Below are positions 15,421-23,167 of a DNA stretch of 64,000 bases, piece by piece. The translations under genes were made by a program, and so were the position numbers. The notes beneath the pieces are model-generated. The model saw nothing but the letters and a program-made list of their open reading frames with translations. It did not search any database and had not been told where the DNA came from. Position 1 is the first letter of the stretch. Each line of letters starts with the position of its first letter. The DNA is from Synergistaceae bacterium (GTDB lineage: Bacteria; Synergistota; Synergistia; Synergistales; Aminobacteriaceae): contig JAFSJJ010000001.1 in assembly GCA_017439345.1 (NCBI GenBank), positions 17,548 to 81,547 on the forward strand. Reading direction: 5' to 3'.

Positions 15421-18400
15421 ATGAGAGGTTTTATCAGATTTTGTATTACTCATCCGGTTTTCACTGGGTGTTCTGTTGTTATATGGATATTATTAGGTAT
15501 ATCAAGTTATTTCACTCTGGGAGTTACTTTATATCCTGATGTCGAACTCCCATTTGTATTAGTCCGAACGACTTACACAGGAGCAGGCCCTAACGAAATC
15601 GAGCAGCTAATATCAAAGCCCCTTGAGGACGCACTCGCAGACTTGGAGAACCTTCACACTATAACGACATATTCACTTGAGGGAGTCTCAATGGTAGCCG
15701 TAGAAATGGAATCAGGAACTAACCCGGACTTAGCACTCGTTGACGTTAATAATAAAGTTAAGGCGAAAATACCAGACCTGCCCGATGATGCCGATGAACC
15801 TGTAGCAAGCAAGTTTGACATCAGCGCACAGCCCTTCTTGATTATCTCGTTTACTTCAGAGATGCCGGAGAAGACTGCAAAGAAGATGATTGAAGACAGA
15901 ATTCAACCCGTTGTAGCTCGTGTTGAAGGAGTCGGACGCGTTGACGTTACAGGAGGCAGAGACAGGGAAATTCACATTAACTTAGACCCCGCAGCACTCA
16001 GCGACTACGGAATAAGCTATATGCAAGTATGCAGTATCGTAGCAGCCAATAACGAGACCACGCCGTCAGGTTATATCACTCAGAAAAAAGATGAAGTATC
16101 GCTAAGACTCATGGGAGAGTTTAACGAGGTAGAGCAGCTCGAAAATATATTAATCCCTGCAAGAAATGGTCAGCCTGTAAGATTATCTATGTTAGGTGAA
16201 GTAGTAGACGGTGAAACAGATCAAAGAAGTATGGCGCGTGCTGACGGCCGTCCTGTTGTTCAGTTAAGAATTTCCCCCCGTTCAAATGCTGACGTTGTAG
16301 AAGCAGGAAGATTGATTAAACGCTTAATGACTCGAACAATGAAAGATTATCCCGAATTTCAATACGAATACACTTACGATGATACAAGTTTTGTTGAGTC
16401 AGCAGTAAAAAATATCATTCGCGATACAGCAATAGGAATAGCATTAACAGCTCTCGTTATATATTTATTCTTAGGAAGATTCGGAGCTACGTTTATAGTT
16501 GCCTTCTCGATGCCTGTTGCCTTTGCAGCTACGTTTGTCCCCCTTCAAGTTCACGGTTACACACTAAATCTCATGAGTACATTAGGGCTTGCTCTCTCAA
16601 TGGGAACTCTAGTCATGAACGCAATATTAATCATTCAGAATATATATAGATTTCGCGACATGGGCTACGAACCTTTCAAAGCTGCTGAAGAAGGAACGGT
16701 CGAAATCTCTATGTCAGTCCTTGCAGGTGTCTTAACTAACTTAGGAGTCTTTATGCCTGTTGCCTTGATGAGTACAATAGCAGGTCAGTTCTTGAAGCCT
16801 TATGCAGTTACTATAGTTTATGCTACGTGCTTTTCACTGTGGGTAACTATGGCGGTTACTCCGTGTTTAGCAGCAAGAATCAAGAAACAGAAGGGCGACT
16901 CAAGCGAGCTTTCACTAACAGGCAAAATTTTAACTGGCTGGTGGAACTGGATATTTGACGGCTTCAGGGATTTATTCTTTATAGTCTTGCATTTGGCTAT
17001 GAAGTTCCCATTGACAACGATATTATTCACGGTCTTAGCAACATACGGCTCACTCAAACTCGGAGCATTCATAGGCACGCAATTTACACCTTCAACGGAT
17101 GACGGAACAGTAAGAATAACTCTGACTCTTGATAACAACTCTTCAATTCACAGAACGGCTGAATTAGTCTACAAAGTCGAGGATTACATTAACACTATTC
17201 CCGACCGCAGATATATCAAGAATGTAGTATCAACTGTAGCGAGTTCAATGCGCAGTCAGTCAATCAGCGAGGCTCAAATAGCTTTATACCTGAATGATGA
17301 CCCCGACAGACCTTCAACTGAAGACTTAGCCGATAAAATTCGTCCGTGGCTTAATGACTTACCCGGAGTCGAGGTCTCAATAGCTGCAACACGTTCAGGA
17401 TTCGGAAATCCCATAGAGATTCAAGTTAAGGGTCAGGATTTGAATCAGCTCTACAACATTGCAGAAGAGATCAGAGCCAGAGGCCGCAACGTTCCCGGAG
17501 TCCGCGACCTAAAAATTGAGATGGAAATGGGAAAGCCCGAACTTCAAGTAACGCCGATTAGATGGAGACTCGCACCTTTGGGATTAAATATTTCAGACCT
17601 TGCCGGCATAGTCAGAGGTTACTTAATAGGACGAGACGCAGGGAAATTCAGACAGGGCGGTTACGAGTACGACATCAAAGCGCGAATATCACGGGAGAAA
17701 GCCAGCGACATATTCAACGCTCATGAACTCCCTATAATGACGAATTACGGACTTGTCCCACTTGATGAAATGTCAGATATTACGTGGGGAGACGCTCCAA
17801 CTGAAATAAGACGTGTCGAACGTCAAAGAGCTGTTGTTGTTACAGGACGTGTGCGTTATATCACAGCAGGTGAAGGGAATGCAAAAATGCGCGATGTAGT
17901 AAATTCTATGACAATTCCTGAAGGAGTAACTATTAACTTCGGCGGTGAACAGGAAGACATGGCCGAGAACTTCGCAGAGCTTTTACGTACTTTGATAATC
18001 GCAATAGTAATCACTTATCTTGTAGTCGCTGCAATCCTTGAGAGCTGGATTTACAGTGTCGTAATTCTCGCTACTGTTCCTATGGCAGCAATAGGGGTAG
18101 TTCCTGCAATGTTAATTTCAGAAGTAAGCGTTTCTATATTCGCAATAATAGGCATGATTATGCTTGTCGGAATGGTCGTTAATAACGCAATTGTCGTAGT
18201 CGATTATGCGGAAGTATTAAGACGGCAGAACGTTCACCCCTACAAAGCAGTTGAGGAGGCCTGCCACGTTAGATTTAAGTCTTTATTAATGGCTGTCGTT
18301 ACGTCAGTTGTCTCACTCGTTCCGTTATTATCAACAGGTCGAGGCAGTGAAATGAAGCGTCCTATAGCAGTCGTTGCAATCGGAGGTCTTATAGCTGGAG

Positions 18401-18525
18401 GAATGCTCGCAATGATCTCAATACCGGCAGCGTATAAAGTTGTCTGGCGGGTTAGATTATTGTGGGCGAAGTTCAGAGGCCGCGAATACGCAGAAGATGA
18501 CGATGACGAATACGACGACGAGTAA
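15421..18525 (+). CDS. RND efflux transporter with altered proton-relay residues
   Basis: A 1034-residue HAE1/AcrB-type transporter with twelve predicted spans and two large periplasmic loops. The start has the usual ITHPVFTGCSVVIWILLG helix; porter loops contain GGRDREIHINLDP. In AcrB the fourth helix carries two adjacent aspartates (GLLVDDAIVVVEN) that carry protons. Here the aligned segment is SMGTLVMNAILIIQN, with Met399 and Asn400 in their place (codons at 16615-16620). The tenth-helix segment VGMVVNNAIVVVDYA is ordinary. Drug or lipid export is the family role, but proton coupling in this protein may be lost or rerouted. The C-terminus is very acidic. Confidence 0.93.
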   Translation: MRGFIRFCITHPVFTGCSVVIWILLGISSYFTLGVTLYPDVELPFVLVRTTYTGAGPNEIEQLISKPLEDALADLENLHTITTYSLEGVSMVAVEMESGTNPDLALVDVNNKVKAKIPDLPDDADEPVASKFDISAQPFLIISFTSEMPEKTAKKMIEDRIQPVVARVEGVGRVDVTGGRDREIHINLDPAALSDYGISYMQVCSIVAANNETTPSGYITQKKDEVSLRLMGEFNEVEQLENILIPARNGQPVRLSMLGEVVDGETDQRSMARADGRPVVQLRISPRSNADVVEAGRLIKRLMTRTMKDYPEFQYEYTYDDTSFVESAVKNIIRDTAIGIALTALVIYLFLGRFGATFIVAFSMPVAFAATFVPLQVHGYTLNLMSTLGLALSMGTLVMNAILIIQNIYRFRDMGYEPFKAAEEGTVEISMSVLAGVLTNLGVFMPVALMSTIAGQFLKPYAVTIVYATCFSLWVTMAVTPCLAARIKKQKGDSSELSLTGKILTGWWNWIFDGFRDLFFIVLHLAMKFPLTTILFTVLATYGSLKLGAFIGTQFTPSTDDGTVRITLTLDNNSSIHRTAELVYKVEDYINTIPDRRYIKNVVSTVASSMRSQSISEAQIALYLNDDPDRPSTEDLADKIRPWLNDLPGVEVSIAATRSGFGNPIEIQVKGQDLNQLYNIAEEIRARGRNVPGVRDLKIEMEMGKPELQVTPIRWRLAPLGLNISDLAGIVRGYLIGRDAGKFRQGGYEYDIKARISREKASDIFNAHELPIMTNYGLVPLDEMSDITWGDAPTEIRRVERQRAVVVTGRVRYITAGEGNAKMRDVVNSMTIPEGVTINFGGEQEDMAENFAELLRTLIIAIVITYLVVAAILESWIYSVVILATVPMAAIGVVPAMLISEVSVSIFAIIGMIMLVGMVVNNAIVVVDYAEVLRRQNVHPYKAVEEACHVRFKSLLMAVVTSVVSLVPLLSTGRGSEMKRPIAVVAIGGLIAGGMLAMISIPAAYKVVWRVRLLWAKFRGREYAEDDDDEYDDE

Positions 18526-19366
18526 CGAAATAGGGAGGCTGGCACTTGAGTCAATGTTAATAGAAGTGTCAGTTACTCCTAAACCTGGTCTAGTAGATCG
18601 CAATAATTCAGGAGCTCATAGAGATATGGGCTTCTTTACTTTTATGAAGAGTGCTGCAAGTTTGCATTCATGCTTTCAAGAATTTGCAGAGTCAGGGGTC
18701 ATAGCAGGGATTAATAATATTGCTCTCTCGAAATTTTTCACGAACATCCGCAGGATAGGAATCAGAGCAGAAGAAAATATGTTTGAAGCGACTCACGGGA
18801 TTAATACTCACAAAGGGGAAATATTTTCACTGGGATTACTGAGCGCGTCTGCGGGGTATCTTATCGGACGTAAAAAGCTCGTGAACTCTGACTCAGTTAT
18901 GAATTTAGCGGGTAAAATTTGCTCAGGTATATGCGAACAGGATTTCAGGGACGCTCGAAATAAAGATTATGACTCGCTGACTAACGGCGAAAAAATTTAT
19001 CTCGAACACGGAATAACAGGAATCAGGGGAGAAGCTGAGTCCGGTTATCAGACTGTCCGCAATATATCACTTCCTGCTTTAAGAAAATATTTATCTCACG
19101 GCTTGAGTCTTAATGACGCTCTTGCATTTACGTTGATTAATATAATAGCGTACTCTCATGACACTAATATAATTTCACGTCATAATATAATTATCGCTCA
19201 AGAAGTCATGAACACCTGCAAGAATATTCTTGACGGCGAAAACTTATCTATCAAAGCACTTTATGAACTAGACGAAGATTTTATCAGGCGCAATGTCAGT
19301 CCCGGAGGTTCAGGAGATCTGCTTGCAGTTACGTATTTTCTTTACATGCTTGATATAATAGCGTAA
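18497..19366 (+). CDS. CitG/MdcB-like triphosphoribosyl-dephospho-CoA synthase
   Basis: The core motif SVTPKPGLVDRNNSGAHRDMGFFTFM near residue 25 and HGINTHKGEIFSLG near 95 identify the CitG/MdcB family, which makes the 2'-(5''-triphosphoribosyl)-3'-dephospho-CoA prosthetic group precursor for citrate or malonate lyases. Length (about 289) is right. I place the start at 18497 or 18503, overlapping the end of the RND gene by some 25 bases; the far upstream start at 18440 would make an implausible N-terminus. No lyase subunits or CitX are in the window, so the acceptor enzyme is unknown. Confidence 0.82.
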   Translation: MTMTNTTTSNEIGRLALESMLIEVSVTPKPGLVDRNNSGAHRDMGFFTFMKSAASLHSCFQEFAESGVIAGINNIALSKFFTNIRRIGIRAEENMFEATHGINTHKGEIFSLGLLSASAGYLIGRKKLVNSDSVMNLAGKICSGICEQDFRDARNKDYDSLTNGEKIYLEHGITGIRGEAESGYQTVRNISLPALRKYLSHGLSLNDALAFTLINIIAYSHDTNIISRHNIIIAQEVMNTCKNILDGENLSIKALYELDEDFIRRNVSPGGSGDLLAVTYFLYMLDIIA

Positions 19367-19390
19367 TCCCATAAAGAAAGGCTGTTAATT

Positions 19391-20872
19391 ATGACTCTTG
19401 AAGAAGCCTGCTTGTACCTTAACATAAATCCAGACGATGACGATATAAATCTTGATCAGTTAGAGAAAAATTACAAGACTAAGCTCTCTATATATGACCT
19501 CAAGAGATTTAATAACGAAGATAGTCCGGAATATAAAGAAGCTAAGAAAATGCGTGCTAACATTGAGGAAGCGTATAAATATCTGCTTGATGTCTATGCA
19601 CAGCTTCATGAACCTGAACACAAAGAGACTCAGAGCGATAATGCATTATTGAAAGCTGCGTTTGTCATAACGTCTCTTGCTGCGTTATTTCTGACAGGAA
19701 TTATATTTTACATGAACAGCTCGACTCAAAAAAAGCCTGAACCTGTCCCAGCTCCTAAGAGTGAACATTCATACGATGAGAAATATGATGCACTTCAAGA
19801 ACAACTCAATGACTTAAAGAAACGTATGGAAGAAGAACAGACTCAGAAAAAGAATCAGACTCAGAATCAAACTCAGAGTCAAAATAAATATGCAGACGTA
19901 ATCGAAAAGTGCAGGCCTTCAATGGTATTAATCAAGACGATTGCAGGGCAGACTACAGGAAGCGGAAGCGGTTTTATAGTCAGCGAAAACGGATACATTC
20001 TCACGAATCATCACGTCATAAGCAATGCTGAATATATAAGCGTAACACCCTATAACGGCCGTCCTGTTGAAGCCCTCGTGAAAGATTTTGACGCTGTTAA
20101 TGATATTGCACTCTTGAAAGTTAATAATCTTCACACAAACTATTTGCGAATAACAGGAACTCCTCCAAAACTCGGCGAAGAAGTTATCGCGATAGGCAAT
20201 CCTCAAGGTTTATTTGTAGATAGTGTTTCTAACGGCATTGTTTCAGGTTTCAGGACGCTTGATAATATTTCATTGCTGCAATTTACTGCGCCTATATCTC
20301 AAGGTTCAAGCGGAGGTGCTGTGATTAATCTTAACGGCGAAGTTGTAGGGATGACTAAAGGCTATTGGCGTGAGGGTCAAAATCTGAATTTCGCTGTGCC
20401 TTCAGATGTCCTGACAAAATTTTTGAACTCAGCTATAAACAAACCTGCACGAGCATTAGCTAATACACCTGCAAAGAGAAATAATAAAGCTCAACATGAA
20501 CAATATAAATTTGTCCGCCAAGATGACGGCTACGAAATGTATCTTGACACAGAAAGCATTGAGTACGACAGACAGACTCATATTGCTTCATTCGTAACTA
20601 TTTGGATTCCTACTGAGAAATCAAAAATAGAAATGCGCCGAAGTCCTGATTTTAATATTCCCTATGGTGAAGATGTAGGAATTTGCGCACTCTTATATAA
20701 CGTAAATTTCAGCGGTAATAAATACGTACATTTAAGAACAGTGAACTTTTGCACAAACGGGACTATTGCACGGGATTACATAAAGCCTTATGATGAAATA
20801 ATATGGCGGACTCCCAAACGGGGCAGCAGAATAGAAGCTCTCATGAAAGAAGTTAGAAAGTTATTGCGTTAA
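19391..20872 (+). CDS. Membrane-anchored trypsin-like (HtrA/DegP-type) protease with J-like N-terminus
   Basis: A 493-residue protein in four parts. Residues 1-75 form a helical J-domain-like region (ending NIEEAYKYLLDVYAQL) without the HPD motif. A transmembrane helix spans about 86-108, followed by a charged and Gln/Thr-rich linker to about 165. The S1C protease domain shows the triad: His in LTNHHVI, Asp in AVNDIALLKV and Ser in SQGSSGGAV. A C-terminal domain of about 125 residues (GYEMYLDTESIEY) resembles surface-adhesin-E-like modules. No PDZ domain is seen. The protease should face the periplasm with the J-like part in the cytoplasm. Confidence 0.82.
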   Translation: MTLEEACLYLNINPDDDDINLDQLEKNYKTKLSIYDLKRFNNEDSPEYKEAKKMRANIEEAYKYLLDVYAQLHEPEHKETQSDNALLKAAFVITSLAALFLTGIIFYMNSSTQKKPEPVPAPKSEHSYDEKYDALQEQLNDLKKRMEEEQTQKKNQTQNQTQSQNKYADVIEKCRPSMVLIKTIAGQTTGSGSGFIVSENGYILTNHHVISNAEYISVTPYNGRPVEALVKDFDAVNDIALLKVNNLHTNYLRITGTPPKLGEEVIAIGNPQGLFVDSVSNGIVSGFRTLDNISLLQFTAPISQGSSGGAVINLNGEVVGMTKGYWREGQNLNFAVPSDVLTKFLNSAINKPARALANTPAKRNNKAQHEQYKFVRQDDGYEMYLDTESIEYDRQTHIASFVTIWIPTEKSKIEMRRSPDFNIPYGEDVGICALLYNVNFSGNKYVHLRTVNFCTNGTIARDYIKPYDEIIWRTPKRGSRIEALMKEVRKLLR

Positions 20873-20874
20873 TA

Positions 20875-20908
20875 AAAAATCTCCCCCGAAAAATTAATCT
20901 CAGGGGAG
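20875..20908 (-). terminator. Rho-independent terminator of the MBL hydrolase gene
   Basis: Stem CTCCCC / GGGGAG (20881-20886 with 20903-20908); read on the minus strand it is followed by ATTTTTTATT. It lies between the convergent protease and MBL genes. Confidence 0.7.
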
Positions 20909-20918
20909 CAAATAAACT

Positions 20919-21713
20919 CTAAAACTTTTCGTAACCTTGACCGGCCTTCTTAATCTTTAATATTCCGGGCGGTGTTATGTGCATTCCTGCAATCGTGATA
21001 TTTTTATCTGCTGCGTAATCAAGTATCTTTATGCGCGACTCTCTGGCTTTATCCGGGGCAACGTCATATTTAACGCTCACTTCAGGCATCTTTAACTGGA
21101 CTTCAGGAAAGTGCATTATGTCGCCGACTATCAAGACTTCATTATTTACATCAAATACAGTATGGCCGGGCGTATGTCCTGAAGCGTCAAGGGCTTTAAT
21201 TCCGGAAATAACTTCATCACCGAAATTGAACACGTGAACTCTATCGCCATAAAGATTCAATGCGTTAATAACTGCCTCGTTCTTAATGTCATTGACCCAG
21301 TAAGCGCGCTCGACTTCATTAACGTAAATATCTGCATTTGGGAAAGCTGCTTTGTTATCCGCGTCAACAAGTCCCCCGAAGTGATCCGGGTGCAGGTGAG
21401 TTAATAATATAGTCTTTATGTCTTCAGGCCTGAGTCCATTCTCTGAGAGTCTCTTGATAATATGACCGTCCCCGAGTCCTGTATCAAATAAAATATTTTC
21501 GTCAGGAGTCTTCACGAGAAATGCGAGTATCTGACTCTTCATTTTCATATCAGGCAATAACTCTTTGAGCTGCGAGTCACTTATCCCGATTAAGAGTCCT
21601 GTATTCCCTTCGCCCTGAACGTCAAGCAGAGAGATAACTTCAACCGAAGCAAAGGCACTTGAGACACTCAAGAGAATAACTGCAAGCGATAATGCTATTA
21701 AAAATTTTGACAT
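20919..21713 (-). CDS. Secreted metallo-beta-lactamase-fold hydrolase
   Basis: About 264 residues with a signal peptide (cleavage after AFA near residue 22) and the MBL metal motif LLTHLHPDHFGG near residue 105. Further ligands are a downstream His in SGHTPGH and Asp in VGDIMHFPE. I take the ATG at 21713, preceded by AGAGGTGA; a GTG nine bases upstream is the alternative. The domain order fits quorum-lactonase or alkylsulfatase-like MBL hydrolases, but the substrate cannot be assigned. It is probably periplasmic and monocistronic. Confidence 0.85.
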   Translation of the reverse strand: MSKFLIALSLAVILLSVSSAFASVEVISLLDVQGEGNTGLLIGISDSQLKELLPDMKMKSQILAFLVKTPDENILFDTGLGDGHIIKRLSENGLRPEDIKTILLTHLHPDHFGGLVDADNKAAFPNADIYVNEVERAYWVNDIKNEAVINALNLYGDRVHVFNFGDEVISGIKALDASGHTPGHTVFDVNNEVLIVGDIMHFPEVQLKMPEVSVKYDVAPDKARESRIKILDYAADKNITIAGMHITPPGILKIKKAGQGYEKF

Positions 21714-21753
21714 GAGAATCACCTCTTACTAAAAATTTAAAAAATTATATAAC

Positions 21754-21781
21754 TTGACGCAAAAATTTTCGCGTGTATAAT
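21754..21781 (+). promoter_or_regulatory. Promoter of tRNA-Leu
   Basis: TTGACG at 21754-21759 and a perfect TATAAT at 21776-21781 with a 16-base spacer, ending 26 bases before the tRNA. This is the best sigma-70 match I saw in the window. Confidence 0.75.
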
Positions 21782-21807
21782 AACTCTCTGTCATGCCTCG
21801 AACATTC

Positions 21808-21895
21808 GCGGGGGTGGCGGAATTGGTAGACGCGCAAGACTAAGGATCTTGTGACCAATTTAAGTGTCGTGGGAGTTCGATTCTCCCCCTCCGCA
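21808..21895 (+). tRNA. tRNA-Leu (anticodon AAG)
   Basis: An 88-base class II tRNA. The acceptor stem GCGGGGG pairs with CCTCCGC (one G-U), the D arm is GGCGGAATTGGTAGACGC, and the anticodon stem CAAGA/TCTTG encloses the loop CTAAGGA, giving anticodon AAG. A long variable arm and the T loop TTCGATT follow. Discriminator A is present and CCA is not encoded. A34 would be edited to inosine in a functional tRNA. A hairpin with a T-rich tail follows. Confidence 0.93.
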
Positions 21896-21907
21896 TAGAA
21901 AATATTT

Positions 21908-21945
21908 CCCTCTGGAGCTATATCACTTCAGGGGGATTTATTTTG
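21908..21945 (+). terminator. Terminator after tRNA-Leu
   Basis: CCCTCTGGAG pairs with CTTCAGGGGG (21908-21917 with 21926-21935) and is followed by ATTTATTTT. It overlaps the last codons of the convergent 21918-22229 gene. Confidence 0.6.
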
Positions 21946-22229
21946 TTCACAGCTTTATCTTTCTCTTTCATAACCGGTAATAACTCTTCATCGAGTTCGT
22001 TAATGTCAATTTCGTAGCGCGCCTTAATCCCATAGACATCAACAAGGGCATCAAGCACCGAGCCTTTCAAGCCCCTTCTATCTGAGTCAGGTTCAGGCAG
22101 AATTATTACCCTGTATGAGTCCTTGCTTAACTGTTCAAGCCTGTAATCTTTTACTTCACGAACAAGAGCAAATCTCGCAGATAAAACTTCTTCGCTTACT
22201 TCATGACCTGTTAGAGTTCGAGTTATCAT
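21918..22229 (-). CDS. Hypothetical 103-residue protein paired with FNT channel
   Basis: I do not recognise a family with confidence. The segment YRLEQLSKDSYRVIILPEPDSDR followed by IKARYEIDINELDEELLP faintly resembles the small C-terminal lid domain of phenylacetate-CoA-ligase-like adenylating enzymes. No N-terminal adenylation domain exists here. No signal peptide or membrane span. Its start overlaps the stop of the FNT channel gene by one base (TAATG), so it is translated from the same mRNA and may act with the channel. Confidence 0.6.
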   Translation of the reverse strand: MITRTLTGHEVSEEVLSARFALVREVKDYRLEQLSKDSYRVIILPEPDSDRRGLKGSVLDALVDVYGIKARYEIDINELDEELLPVMKEKDKAVNKINPPEVI

Positions 22230-23050
22230 TATTTACACCTCCTGTATATAAGCCAGTATGCAAGACCTACGAATAACGCCCCGCCTAAAATATTTCCCAG
22301 AGTCACCGGCAAAAGATTATTCACGAACATTGAAGACCAGGATAAATTATTAATTGCAGGTTGTGAAAGTCCCGACTCAATAGCTTTATTCACGTAAGAA
22401 AGATTACACTTTGCGAATATACCTGCTGAAATATAATACATGTTCGCTATACTATGTTCAAAGCCTGACGCAACGAATACCCAAATCGGAAAGAATGCAG
22501 ATGACGCCTTGCCTATGAAGTCATCAGCACCGAAAGACATCCACACAGCAAGACACACAAGCCAGTTGCATAATATTCCCATCACGAAAGCACTAGAGAA
22601 CGAGAGAGAAACTTTATTTGCGGCAGTCTTTATTGTGTAAGCTCCAAGAAGTCCGGAATTAATATCAAGCTGTCCCGACAAGTTAATTAACAGCGCAAGT
22701 AACACACTCCCGGCCAAGTTGCCAAGATAAACAATCAGCCACGAACGCAATAATTTTACAAGAGTAATTTTTCTCTCAGCAAGCGATATTATCATTAAAG
22801 AATTTCCCGTGAATAATTCTGCTCCTGCAGCGAGAACCATAATCAAGCCCGCAGGAAATATCAAGCCTCCGATAAATTTTGCAATGTTTGCAGATTCTAT
22901 CGTGTGAGTTGCCATGCTCGAAGCCTCAGCACCGAACGCTATGAAAGCTCCTGCAAGTGTGCCGAGTAAGAATTGATTTACGCATGAAAGATTTGCTTTA
23001 TTCTCTCCGATAGTGATTGCTTTATTTGCTATTTCTGACGGTGTAAGCAT
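22229..23050 (-). CDS. Formate/nitrite transporter family channel (FNT)
   Basis: A 273-residue six-span protein with FNT signatures: GTLAGAFIAFGAEASSMATH in the first helix, GNSLMIISL for the Omega loop region and the GFEHSIANMYYI motif with the central His near residue 195. FNT channels pass small anions such as formate, nitrite or hydrosulfide. Formate is plausible in a hydrogen-metabolising anaerobe, but the substrate cannot be fixed from sequence. It is followed immediately by the 103-residue hypothetical gene. Confidence 0.92.
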   Translation of the reverse strand: MLTPSEIANKAITIGENKANLSCVNQFLLGTLAGAFIAFGAEASSMATHTIESANIAKFIGGLIFPAGLIMVLAAGAELFTGNSLMIISLAERKITLVKLLRSWLIVYLGNLAGSVLLALLINLSGQLDINSGLLGAYTIKTAANKVSLSFSSAFVMGILCNWLVCLAVWMSFGADDFIGKASSAFFPIWVFVASGFEHSIANMYYISAGIFAKCNLSYVNKAIESGLSQPAINNLSWSSMFVNNLLPVTLGNILGGALFVGLAYWLIYRRCK

Positions 23051-23167
23051 GAAAAATTATTCCCCCTTATGAATTAATTTGCGAAAAAATTATATAGCAA
23101 AAAATTTTGTTGTGTGTTATGTTTTGCGGGTTCCATAAAAAATTTTTATAAAGGAGTAATTCAACAC

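Noticed and set aside
16818..17138. 106-residue minus-strand frame inside the RND pump gene
   Set aside because: A shadow of a strong coding frame; no ribosome site, no plausible family.
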